Below are positions 1 to 6,534 of a stretch of 8,500 nucleotides of DNA, piece by piece; position 1 is the stretch's first letter, and every line of letters begins with the position of its first letter. Origin of the DNA: Burkholderiales bacterium (GTDB lineage Bacteria; Pseudomonadota; Gammaproteobacteria; Burkholderiales; SG8-39); NCBI GenBank assembly GCA_029266935.1, contig JAQSVY010000041.1, positions 1-8,500 on the forward strand, in the 5' to 3' direction. Under the pieces are notes generated by a model that did no database searches, was not told the origin of the DNA, and saw nothing but the letters and a program-made list of their open reading frames with translations. A program made the position numbers and the translations under genes.

Positions 1-156
1 GCGCTCCTGCGGCGTCATCAGCTGGTAGCCGTAAATGTCGCGGTCCTGGATCGTCTGCCGCGACTGCGTCTGGTCCCGGTCCTGCGCCATCACGGCCGGC
101 ACGGGAAGCAGCAGCGCGCCGGCGACGACGACGAAGAGGGCATGCTTGAGTTTCAC
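1..156 (-). CDS. Small exported protein, 5' part only (signal peptide)
   Basis: The coding region runs off the left edge, leaving 52 residues. The start is GTG at 156-154. It is preceded by AAAGGAG at 169-163 with six bases of spacing, the best Shine-Dalgarno in the window. The N-terminus is a classic Sec signal peptide: a basic KLKH stretch, a hydrophobic core of Val, Ala and Leu (residues 6-22), and an AxA-like cleavage site VMA before QDRDQTQ (about residue 24). The mature part begins with a polar, Gln/Arg/Asp-rich stretch followed by [13 protein letters not shown]. From memory this resembles the start of small uncharacterised periplasmic proteins of betaproteobacteria that continue as charged helices; that is not checked. 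It diverges from the acetyltransferase operon and shares its promoter gap. The signal peptide is well supported, but the function is unknown and the C-terminus is not visible. Confidence 0.85.
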   Translation of the reverse strand, partial: MKLKHALFVVVAGALLLPVPAVMAQDRDQTQSRQTIQDRDIYGYQLMTPQER

Positions 157-179
157 TTGGAACTCCTTTCGAAGAATCC

Positions 180-185
180 ATTGTC
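180..185 (-). promoter_or_regulatory. -10-like hexamer for the exported-protein gene
   Basis: On the minus strand this reads GACAAT, four of six matches to TATAAT. Its centre is 31 bases from the centre of the FNR-type box at 207-220, which is the class II spacing (activator centred near -41.5). The predicted transcript would start near 172-173. It would carry a short leader containing just the AAAGGAG ribosome site before the GTG at 156. There is no good -35, as expected for an activator-dependent promoter. Confidence 0.5.
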
Positions 186-206
186 GGTCGCTGCGCCGGG
201 GCCGTT

Positions 207-220
207 TTGACATGTATCAA
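207..220. promoter_or_regulatory. FNR/ANR-type binding site in the divergent gap
   Basis: The sequence TTGACATGTATCAA matches the FNR/ANR consensus TTGAT-N4-ATCAA at nine of ten specified bases. On the minus strand it reads TTGAT-ACAT-GTCAA, also an accepted ANR/DNR variant. The site sits between the exported-protein gene (minus, start 156) and the acetyltransferase operon (plus, start 255). Its centre (213.5) is 31 bases from a GACAAT on the minus strand and 32 from a GAGAAT on the plus strand. It could therefore act as a class II activator site in both directions. A related CRP/FNR-family regulator (DNR type) could also use it. Confidence 0.65.
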
Positions 221-242
221 CCGCCGTGCCCGCCGCCCCGGC

Positions 243-248
243 GAGAAT
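243..248 (+). promoter_or_regulatory. -10-like hexamer for the acetyltransferase operon
   Basis: GAGAAT matches TATAAT at four of six positions and lies 32 bases (centre to centre) downstream of the FNR-type box at 207-220. A start seven bases past the hexamer falls at about 255, which is the A of the ATG. The transcript would then be leaderless, consistent with the lack of a convincing Shine-Dalgarno before that ATG. Confidence 0.45.
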
Positions 249-254
249 CCGGAA

Positions 255-778
255 ATGGCCGAATACCCGTCGCACCTCGCGCGCGAGCGGCGCCTTGCCG
301 ACGGCCGCATTGTGCTCATCCGCCCGATCCGGCCCGACGACGAGCCGCGCGAGCACGAGTTCCTCGATGCGCTCTCGGGCGACACGCGCCGCCGGCGCTT
401 CATGCGCTATGCCTTCCCGCAGGGCGAGGGGCTGGTGCATTTCTTCACGCACGTCGACTACGACCGGCACATGGCCTTCGTCTGCGAGGCGAGCATCGAG
501 GACGAACCGCACCTGGTCGGCGACGCGCGCTACCTCGCCAATCCCGACGGCCGCAGCTGCGAGTTCGGCATCGTCGTCGCCGACGACTGGCACCACAGCG
601 GCATCGCGCAGCTCCTGATGGCCGAGCTCATGCGCGCGGCGCGCGAGCACGGCTTCGAGACCATGGAGGGCCTGGTCCTGCGCGACAATGCCGACATGCT
701 GGGCTTCGTCAGCGCCCTCGGCTTCGCGGTGCAGGACATGCCCGAGGAGCCCGGCCTGGTCCGCGTGGTGAAACGCCT

Positions 779-782
<4 letters not shown>
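255..782 (+). CDS. GNAT-family N-acetyltransferase
   Basis: This 175-residue protein is a single GNAT domain. GNAT enzymes move an acetyl group from acetyl-CoA to an amine, either a protein lysine or a small molecule. The N-terminal strand [18 protein letters not shown] (residues 14-31), followed by [10 protein letters not shown] (41-50), resembles the GNAT module found at the C-terminus of Pat/PatZ protein acetyltransferases. Motif A is [19 protein letters not shown] (104-122). The CoA pyrophosphate loop there reads HHSGIA, with His in place of the usual Gln/Arg. A typical GNAT tail follows ([15 protein letters not shown], 143-157). ATG at 255 was chosen because the family begins there. The in-frame TTG at 207 lies inside the FNR-type box. 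It is the first gene of the operon, and its TGA (780-782) overlaps the start of the ABC ATPase. Its substrate is unknown; protein lysine acetylation is a guess from the Pat resemblance. Confidence 0.88.
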
Positions 783-1485
<703 letters not shown>

Positions 1486-1489
<4 letters not shown>

Positions 1490-3858
1490 AAGCCTCATTT
1501 TCCTCTCTCGACCGGAAGCTGCTGCGCGACCTCTGGGCCCTGAAGACCCAGGTGGTGTCGATCGCGCTGGTGATCGCCTGCGGCATCGGCGGCTTCATCG
1601 GCTCCTTTTCGACTTACGGCTCGCTGCTGTGGTCGCGCGACAACTACTACGACACGGCGCGCTTTCCGCACGTCTTCGCCACCGCCAAGCGCGCGCCGCA
1701 GTCGCTCGCCGAGCGCATCCGCGCGATGCCGGGCGTGGTGGAGGCGCAGACGCGCGTGGTGCGCGAGGCGCAGCTCTCCATTCCGGGCGTGGTGCCGCCG
1801 ATGATCGCCCGCCTGATCGGCCACGACCTCGAGCATCCCGGCGGCATGAACCGACTGACGCTGACGAGCGGCCGCTGGCCGGCGCCGGGCGCGCGCGGCG
1901 AGGTGGTGGTGAACCAGCGCTTTCTCGAGGCGCGCGAGCTGGCGCTGGGCGGCCGCCTGGACGTGCTGCTCAACGGCAAGCTCGAGCGCCTGACGCTGGT
2001 CGGCACCGCGCTCAGCCCGGAGTACATCTTCGCCACGCGCGGCGGCGGCATGCCGGACGACGAATGGTTCGCGGTGCTGTGGATGGACGCGCGCAACCTG
2101 GCCGCGGCCTTCGACATGGAAGGCGCGTTCAACTCGGTGCTGCTTCGCCTTTCAAGAGACGTCTCTGCGGAAAGCGTGATTGAAAGGCTGGACGCCATAC
2201 TGAAGCCCTACGGCGGCTTCGGCGCGGTGGGGCGGGACGAGCAGATCTCGCACAAGATCATCACGCAGGAGATCAGCCAGCAGCGCATCTTCGGCACCGT
2301 GCTGCCCGCGGTGTTCCTTCTGGTCGCGGCGTTCATCCTCAACGTCGTGCTGCACCGCCAGGTGCACGCGCAGCGCGGCGAGATCGCCGCGCTCAAGGCC
2401 CTGGGCTACGAGGACCGCTGGATCGCCTGGCACTACCTCGAGTTCGCATCCGTCATCGTGCTGCTCGGCACGCTCGTCGGCATCGGCCTGGGCTGGTGGT
2501 TGGGCAGGGGCATGACCGGCCTGTACACCGAGCTCTTCCATTTCCCGCGCTTCCATTACTTCATGCCCGGCTGGCTCGCGCTCGCGGGCGCGGGGGCGGC
2601 GCTGGGGGCGGCGTTCGGCGGCGCGTTCGCCGCCACGCGTGGCATCCTGCGCCTGCGCGCGGCCGAGGCGCTGCGTCCGCCAGCGCCGGCGCAGTTCCGC
2701 GCGCTGCTGCTCGAGCGGCTGGGCTACGCGCACCTGCTCACGCCGGCGCAGCGCATGATCATGCGCAACCTCGAGCGCAGGCCGGTGCGCGCGGCGACCA
2801 CCATCGCGGGCATCGCCGGCTCGGTGGCGATCCTGATCGCCGGCACTTTCTGGGTCGACGCCATCGAATGGTTTATCGACGTGCAGTTCAACCAGGTGCA
2901 GCGCGCCGACGTGAACATCGGCTTCGCCGAGCCCGTGCCGCGCAGCGTGCGGCTGGAGCTCGCCCGGCTCCCGGGCGTGGACCAGGCCGAGGTGACGCGC
3001 GCCATCCCGGTGCGCCTGCGCGCCGGTCACCGCAGCTACCGTACCGGCATCACCGGCGTCGAGGACGGCGCGACGCTGCAGCGCATCCTCGACGTCGACC
3101 TGCGCGAGGCGCGGCCGCCGCCCGGGGGCGTGCTGCTCACCGCGCGCCTGGCCGAGCGCCTGGCGGTGCGCCCCGGCGACACCGTCGTCGCCGAGCTGCT
3201 CGAAGGCAAGCGCGTGACGTCGACGCTGCGCGTCACCGGCACGGTGCGCGAGATGGCCGGCATGAACGCGTGGATGCGCCTGGAGGACCTGAACCGGCTG
3301 GCGCGCGAAGGCCCGGTCGTCTCCGGCGCCGGGCTGGCGGTGGAGCGCACGCAGGAGACGGCGCTGCTCGAGCGGCTGAAGCAGATGCCCGCCGCCGCGG
3401 TGGTGATCGTCAATCGCACGCTCGTCGAAACGTTCCGCGAGACGAGCGCGCGCAACGTGATCTTCTTCACCACGGTCCTCAGCATCTTCGCCGCCACCAT
3501 CGCGGTCGGCGTCGTCTACAACAACGCGCGTATCCAGCTCGCCGAGCGCGCCTGGGAGCTCGCCAGTCTGCGCGTGCTCGGCTTCACCCGGCGCGAGGTG
3601 TCGGTGCTGCTGCTGGGCGAGCTCGCGGTCGAGATCGCGGCGGCCATCCCGCTGGGGTTCCTGGCGGGCTTCTGGCTCGCGGCGCTGCTCATCGCCCTGA
3701 TGGCCCAGGAGATGATGCAGTTCCCGCTGGTCATCTTCCCCGGAACCTACGTCTACGCGGGGGCGGTGGTCGTGGCGGCGGGCGCGCTGAGCGCGCTCGT
3801 GGTGCGCAATCGCATCGATAATCTCGACCTGGTCGCCGTGCTGAAGACGCGAGAATGA
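1486..3858 (+). CDS. FtsX-like ABC transporter permease, duplicated (8 TM)
   Basis: A 790-residue inner-membrane permease built as two FtsX-like halves. Predicted membrane segments are at about 23-42, 268-290, 318-340, 361-385, 438-458, 657-680, 707-737 and 756-776. Two large periplasmic domains, of MacB periplasmic-core type, lie after TM1 (about 43-265) and after TM5 (about 459-655). The C-terminal [15 protein letters not shown] resembles the conserved tail of such permeases. The start is GTG at 1486, overlapping the ATPase stop as GTGA. Residues [16 protein letters not shown] form the cytoplasmic helix expected before TM1. The duplicated ABC3-type architecture makes a homodimer of ATPases on a single polypeptide plausible. 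Family members extract lipoproteins, export peptides or small molecules by a mechanical stroke, or remodel the envelope; the substrate cannot be read here. A patch of atypical codons with an inverted repeat lies at 2147-2188. Confidence 0.92.
2147..2188. repeat. Inverted repeat with nested palindrome inside the permease gene
   Basis: Perfect 9-base arms GCCTTTCAA (2147-2155) and TTGAAAGGC (2180-2188) flank a region that begins with the perfect 12-base palindrome AGAGACGTCTCT (2155-2166). The stretch is coding and uses CTT, TCA, AGA, TCT, ATT and AGG codons that are rare elsewhere in these genes. It may be chance or a remnant of recombination. No function is claimed. Confidence 0.45.
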
Positions 3859-5063
3859 CAAGACGCAACAGGATCGCTCTGGGGATCGCGCTTGCCGCGC
3901 TGGCGATGCTCGTCGCCTGGGCGCTGCGTCCGCAGCCGGTCGCGGTCGAGACCGCCGCGGTGGCGAAAGGCCCCTTCGAGCAGGCGGTCGTCGACGACGG
4001 CAAGACGCGCGTGCGCGATCGCTTCGTCATCGCCGCGCCGCTCGCCGGGCACGTCGAGCGCATCCAGCTCGAGGTCGGCGACCCGGTGAAGCAGGGACAG
4101 ATCGTCGCCGAGCTCACGCCCACGGCCCCCGCCTTTCTGGACGCACGCACCCAGCGCGAGCTGCGCGCTCGCATCGGCGCCGCCGAGGCACAGCTCGCCC
4201 GCGCGCGCGCCGAGACGCTGAAGGCGCACGCGCAGCGCGACCAGGCGCGCGCCGACCGCGAGCGCCAGAACCGGCTGTCGAAGGAAGGCTTCGTCTCGCG
4301 GACCGCGCTCGAGCAGGCCGAGCTCGCCCTGCGCACCGCGGACCGGGCGGTCGACGCGGCGCGCTTCGCCGAGGAGGCGGCGCGCCACGATGTCGAGCAG
4401 GCACGCGCGGCGCTCAGCCGGTATGAGGAAACCGCCTCAGGCGGCGCGCCAACGGCGAAGTGGCCGGTGACCTCGCCGGTGGCCGGCGTGGTGCTGCGGG
4501 TGGCGCAGAAGAGCGAAGGCGCGGTCGCGCTCGGCGCAGCGCTGCTCGAGGTGGCCGACCCGCGCAGCCTCGAGGCGGTAGTCGACGTGCTGTCGCAGGA
4601 GGCGGTCGCGCTGCGGCCGGGGATGCCGGCGCGCCTCGATCTCGGCCAGGGCGTGGCGGCGCTCGCTGCGCGCGTGCGCCTGGTCGAGCCGGCCGCCTTC
4701 ACCAAGGTTTCGGCGCTCGGCGTCGAGGAACAGCGCGTGAACGTCGTGCTCGACTTCGTCGAGCCGCTCGACCGCGTGCACACCGTAGGCGACGGCTTCC
4801 GCGTCGAGGCGAGCATCGTGGTCTTCCGGCAGGAAGACGCACTGAAGGTGCCCGTCGGCGCGCTCTTCCGCGACGGCGACGGCTGGGCGGTGTTCGTGGC
4901 GGCGGAGGGCCGCGCGCACAAGCGCGCCGTCAAGACGTCGCGGCGCAACGCGGTCGAAGCCCTCGCCGAAGCGGGACTCGAGCCCGGCGAGCAGGTGATC
5001 GTCTACCCGTCGGACGCGCTCAAGGACGGCTCGAGGCTCAGCTCGCGCGGCAACGACCGGTAG
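3855..5063 (+). CDS. HlyD/MacA-type periplasmic adaptor (membrane fusion protein)
   Basis: A 402-residue adaptor that would link the ABC pump to an outer-membrane channel or present periplasmic substrate to it. The N-terminal membrane anchor (residues 7-23) follows a basic MTRRNR stretch. The first lipoyl half-motif is [27 protein letters not shown] (61-87, key residues G65, G75, G81). A long Ala/Arg/Glu-rich coiled-coil hairpin spans about 97-192. The second lipoyl half is [17 protein letters not shown] (206-222). A beta-barrel region follows (about 238-325), then a membrane-proximal domain ending near 395. The ATG at 3855 overlaps the permease stop as ATGA, so the two are translationally coupled. 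The gene ends the operon. No outer-membrane factor follows, so a partner encoded elsewhere (TolC-like) must be assumed if this is efflux. The last 61 bases overlap the 3' end of the convergent gene at 5003-5383. Confidence 0.92.
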   Translation: MTRRNRIALGIALAALAMLVAWALRPQPVAVETAAVAKGPFEQAVVDDGKTRVRDRFVIAAPLAGHVERIQLEVGDPVKQGQIVAELTPTAPAFLDARTQRELRARIGAAEAQLARARAETLKAHAQRDQARADRERQNRLSKEGFVSRTALEQAELALRTADRAVDAARFAEEAARHDVEQARAALSRYEETASGGAPTAKWPVTSPVAGVVLRVAQKSEGAVALGAALLEVADPRSLEAVVDVLSQEAVALRPGMPARLDLGQGVAALAARVRLVEPAAFTKVSALGVEEQRVNVVLDFVEPLDRVHTVGDGFRVEASIVVFRQEDALKVPVGALFRDGDGWAVFVAAEGRAHKRAVKTSRRNAVEALAEAGLEPGEQVIVYPSDALKDGSRLSSRGNDR

Positions 5064-5383
5064 TGCTTCAGGCACTCGGGCTCGCGCCCGCGCACCACCC
5101 GCATCCCCTTCAGCGCGCCACGGTATTCCGTGACCACGGTGCACTGGCCGTCGTCGTAGAAGATCACCACCCAGTCGTGCGTGCGGTGCACGTCGTGGGC
5201 GCGCTCGGTATTCGAGTACAGCGCGGTGAAATGCCGGCCGTCGCGCCGCGAATGCAGCACCGGCAGCCAGGCCTCGTGCTCGGGATTGAAGCGGCGGGGA
5301 GCGATCCTCTGCAGTTGCCCGGCGGCCGCCTTGCTGCGGTATTCGCGGTCGACCTCGAGCAGCGTCGCGACTGCCGGATCCAT
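5003..5383 (-). CDS. Conserved hypothetical protein, small soluble
   Basis: A 126-residue protein without signal peptide or membrane segment. The core reads as a compact mixed fold: [21 protein letters not shown] (24-44), [15 protein letters not shown] (50-64), [19 protein letters not shown] (69-87) and [17 protein letters not shown] (92-108), then a Ser/Leu/Glu-rich tail. From memory these motifs recur in small uncharacterised proteobacterial proteins; I cannot name a domain, and no catalytic residues are obvious. The composition and strand pattern look like a real protein and not a shadow frame. It has its own intergenic promoter candidate (FNR-type box 5419-5432 plus a TAGTCT). ATG at 5383 is the only start that keeps the N-terminal helix. 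There is no Shine-Dalgarno, which fits a leaderless message. Its 3' end overlaps the HlyD-type gene tail to tail; the last ~20 residues may be non-conserved. Confidence 0.75.
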   Translation of the reverse strand: MDPAVATLLEVDREYRSKAAAGQLQRIAPRRFNPEHEAWLPVLHSRRDGRHFTALYSNTERAHDVHRTHDWVVIFYDDGQCTVVTEYRGALKGMRVVRGREPECLKHYRSLPRELSLEPSLSASDG

Positions 5384-5391
5384 GGATGGGA

Positions 5392-5397
5392 AGACTA
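5392..5397 (-). promoter_or_regulatory. -10-like hexamer upstream of the hypothetical protein
   Basis: On the minus strand this reads TAGTCT, matching TATAAT at the three most important positions (T1, A2, T6). It lies exactly 31 bases from the centre of the FNR-type box at 5419-5432. The predicted start point is about 5384-5386, one to three bases before the ATG at 5383. Confidence 0.4.
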
Positions 5398-5418
5398 CGC
5401 GCTCGCCAAGCCTGCGTA

Positions 5419-5432
5419 TTGACGCCGATCAA
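5419..5432. promoter_or_regulatory. FNR/ANR-type binding site upstream of the hypothetical protein
   Basis: The sequence TTGACGCCGATCAA reads TTGAT-CGGC-GTCAA on the minus strand. It has the same half-sites as the box at 207-220, with a different spacer. It lies in the gap between the ORF6N gene's stop (5452) and the ATG at 5383, with its centre 42.5 bases from that ATG. The next minus-strand gene is the only plausible target. Finding two such boxes in the window, each at class II distance from a -10-like hexamer and both in intergenic DNA, makes chance less likely. Confidence 0.62.
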
Positions 5433-5451
5433 TCCCCTTGCGGCGCGCCAG

Positions 5452-5967
5452 CTAGACGAATCCGATCCGAAGCTTTGTCGAAGGAACCGGAGCGGCGAGA
5501 TCCCGGATCGCGCGCACGATGCTTGTGATCGCCTCATCGTGGCCGCACACCCGCCGTTCCAGATCATCCAGCTTTCGGGCGAGCTCGGTATTGGCGGCCG
5601 TGAGCTGACGGAGGCGAACGAAAGCACGCATGATCGTGATGTTCACCGCGATGGCGCGAGCGCTTCGCAGGACCGAGGACAGCATAGCCACACCCTGCTC
5701 GGTAAACGCCAAGGGGAGGCTGCGTCGCCCGCCCCACGGATTCCTGTCCGAACTTGAGGTCACAATTTGTGACCTCAAGACGCCAAGCTCTTGTTGGGTA
5801 AGGCGAAAAAGGAAATCAGACGGAAAGCGATCGAGGTTTCGCCGGACCGCCTGGACGAGAACTTTGGTCGGCACGCCATAGAGCTCGGCGAGATCCGCAT
5901 CCAGCATGATCCTGTGCTCGCGCAGGACAAAGATGCGCGACGAGATGTGCGCGGCCGGGATCCCCAT
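5452..5967 (-). CDS. ORF6N-domain protein (phage antirepressor-like DNA-binding family)
   Basis: A 171-residue protein. The ORF6N domain spans about 10-100: RIFVLREHRIMLDADLAELYGV (11-32), VRRNLDRFPSDFLFRLTQQE (41-60), LRSQIVTS (64-71), WGGRRSLPLAFTEQGVAMLSSVL (78-100), then VNITIMRAFVRLR (108-120). A C-terminal amphipathic coiled-coil follows (about 121-157), ending in the family-like tail KLRIGFV. ORF6N proteins are found in phages and as scattered bacterial genes and are thought to bind DNA; their cellular role is mostly unknown. An in-frame TGA directly precedes the ATG at 5967, so that start is the earliest possible. No Shine-Dalgarno is seen. The gene is AT-richer than its neighbours, has no phage genes around it, and contains a perfect palindrome (5753-5779). 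Acquisition by transfer is likely. Family identification is confident. Confidence 0.92.
   Translation of the reverse strand: MGIPAAHISSRIFVLREHRIMLDADLAELYGVPTKVLVQAVRRNLDRFPSDFLFRLTQQELGVLRSQIVTSSSDRNPWGGRRSLPLAFTEQGVAMLSSVLRSARAIAVNITIMRAFVRLRQLTAANTELARKLDDLERRVCGHDEAITSIVRAIRDLAAPVPSTKLRIGFV
5753..5779. repeat. Perfect 13-1-13 palindrome within the ORF6N gene
   Basis: The arms CTTGAGGTCACAA (5753-5765) and TTGTGACCTCAAG (5767-5779) are exact reverse complements around a single T at 5766. The palindrome covers the codons for LRSQIVTS (residues 64-71) plus flanking bases. It has the size and symmetry of an operator for a dimeric DNA-binding protein, and TTGTGA/TCACAA half-sites resemble those of CRP-family or GntR-type operators. 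Because the peptide is itself conserved in the family, codon constraint could account for part of it. Confidence 0.8.
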
Positions 5968-6027
5968 TCACTACGCAAACGCATGCGACTGGCGCGCGTT
6001 GACGATTTCTGTCTGGTCATCGCGGCC

Positions 6028-6534
6028 CTAGATCCAGCCCTTTGCGGCGAGGAGCGCCATGATGCCGGACGCGGCGGCGGCGGGCGTGCCGCGATCGCCG
6101 TGCACGGTGAGCTCGGGCGAAAGCGGCGCCTCGTAAGGCGCGCCCACGCCCGGCAGGGTCGCGGCCTTGCCGGACTTGTAGAGCCCCTTGGTGTCGCGCG
6201 AGCTGCAGACCTCGAGCGGCGTGTCGACGTACACCTCAGCGAAGCGCGAGATGCGCTTGCGGGCGGCATCGCGGTATTTGCGCAGGTTCGCCGTGGCGTC
6301 GAAGAGGACGGGCCGCGTTTTCAGCAGTACCAGCCCCATCTCGATCATCGCGCCGTAGAAGAATTCCCGGTCGGCTTCATCGTAGCGCGGAAAGGGCGTG
6401 AGCTGGGTGCGCAGGACGTCGGACTCGAGCACGGCGGCGTCGACGCCGCGCGCGTGGAGCTGCGCGAGCAGCTCGCGCGCGATGGCGCTCTTGCCCGAGC
6501 CGGACAGGCCGGTGAGCCACACCGCAAAGCTCAC
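6028..6534 (-). CDS. APS-kinase-like (CysC family) P-loop kinase
   Basis: A 168-residue P-loop kinase. Walker A is GLSGSGKS (9-16). The APS-kinase-like C-terminal half includes VYVDTPLEVCSSRDTKGLY (101-119) and PGVGAPYEAPLSPEL (128-142). APS kinase phosphorylates adenylylsulfate to PAPS. Here the canonical LDGD..R motif is replaced by LESDVLR (36-42), and the usual SPYR segment by FDATANLRKYRD (78-89). Residues 47-60 (PFPRYDEADREFFY) also differ from the standard ENIRR region. No cysD, cysN, cysH or other sulfate gene is nearby. Substrate is therefore uncertain: the fold is CysC, but the reaction may not be APS phosphorylation. The GTG start at 6534 overlaps the upstream TGA as GTGA, so it is coupled to the phosphotransferase-like gene. 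A longer in-frame upstream extension is antisense to nothing useful and runs through that gene in the wrong frame. No terminator is visible in the 60 bases after the stop. Confidence 0.85.
   Translation of the reverse strand: MSFAVWLTGLSGSGKSAIARELLAQLHARGVDAAVLESDVLRTQLTPFPRYDEADREFFYGAMIEMGLVLLKTRPVLFDATANLRKYRDAARKRISRFAEVYVDTPLEVCSSRDTKGLYKSGKAATLPGVGAPYEAPLSPELTVHGDRGTPAAAASGIMALLAAKGWI

Noticed and set aside
207..254. TTG at 207 as the start of the acetyltransferase
   Set aside because: The TTG is part of the FNR-type box, the 16 added residues are Arg-rich and unlike the family, and ATG at 255 fits the domain start.
35..778. Open frame continuous with the ABC ATPase, suggesting a 484-residue protein
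   Set aside because: Residues before the A-loop are Arg/Ala/Pro-rich shadow sequence overlapping the real acetyltransferase and the exported-protein gene; there is no homology-like pattern.
2152..3861. 569-residue open frame on the minus strand
   Set aside because: It is a long antisense shadow caused by high GC content, rich in His/Arg/Asp/Gln with no membrane or domain pattern; the plus-strand permease explains the region.
3731..4948. 405-residue minus-strand frame across the HlyD-type gene
   Set aside because: It is a Ser/Ala/Arg-rich antisense shadow; the plus-strand protein shows clear lipoyl and coiled-coil features.
5999..6012. TTGACGATTTCTGT as a third FNR-type box upstream of the ORF6N gene
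   Set aside because: Only the first half-site matches; the second (TCTGT) bears no resemblance to ATCAA.
5968..6027. Rho-independent terminator after the kinase cassette
   Set aside because: No GC-rich stem followed by a T-run on the minus strand; only a short GCATGC-type palindrome is present.
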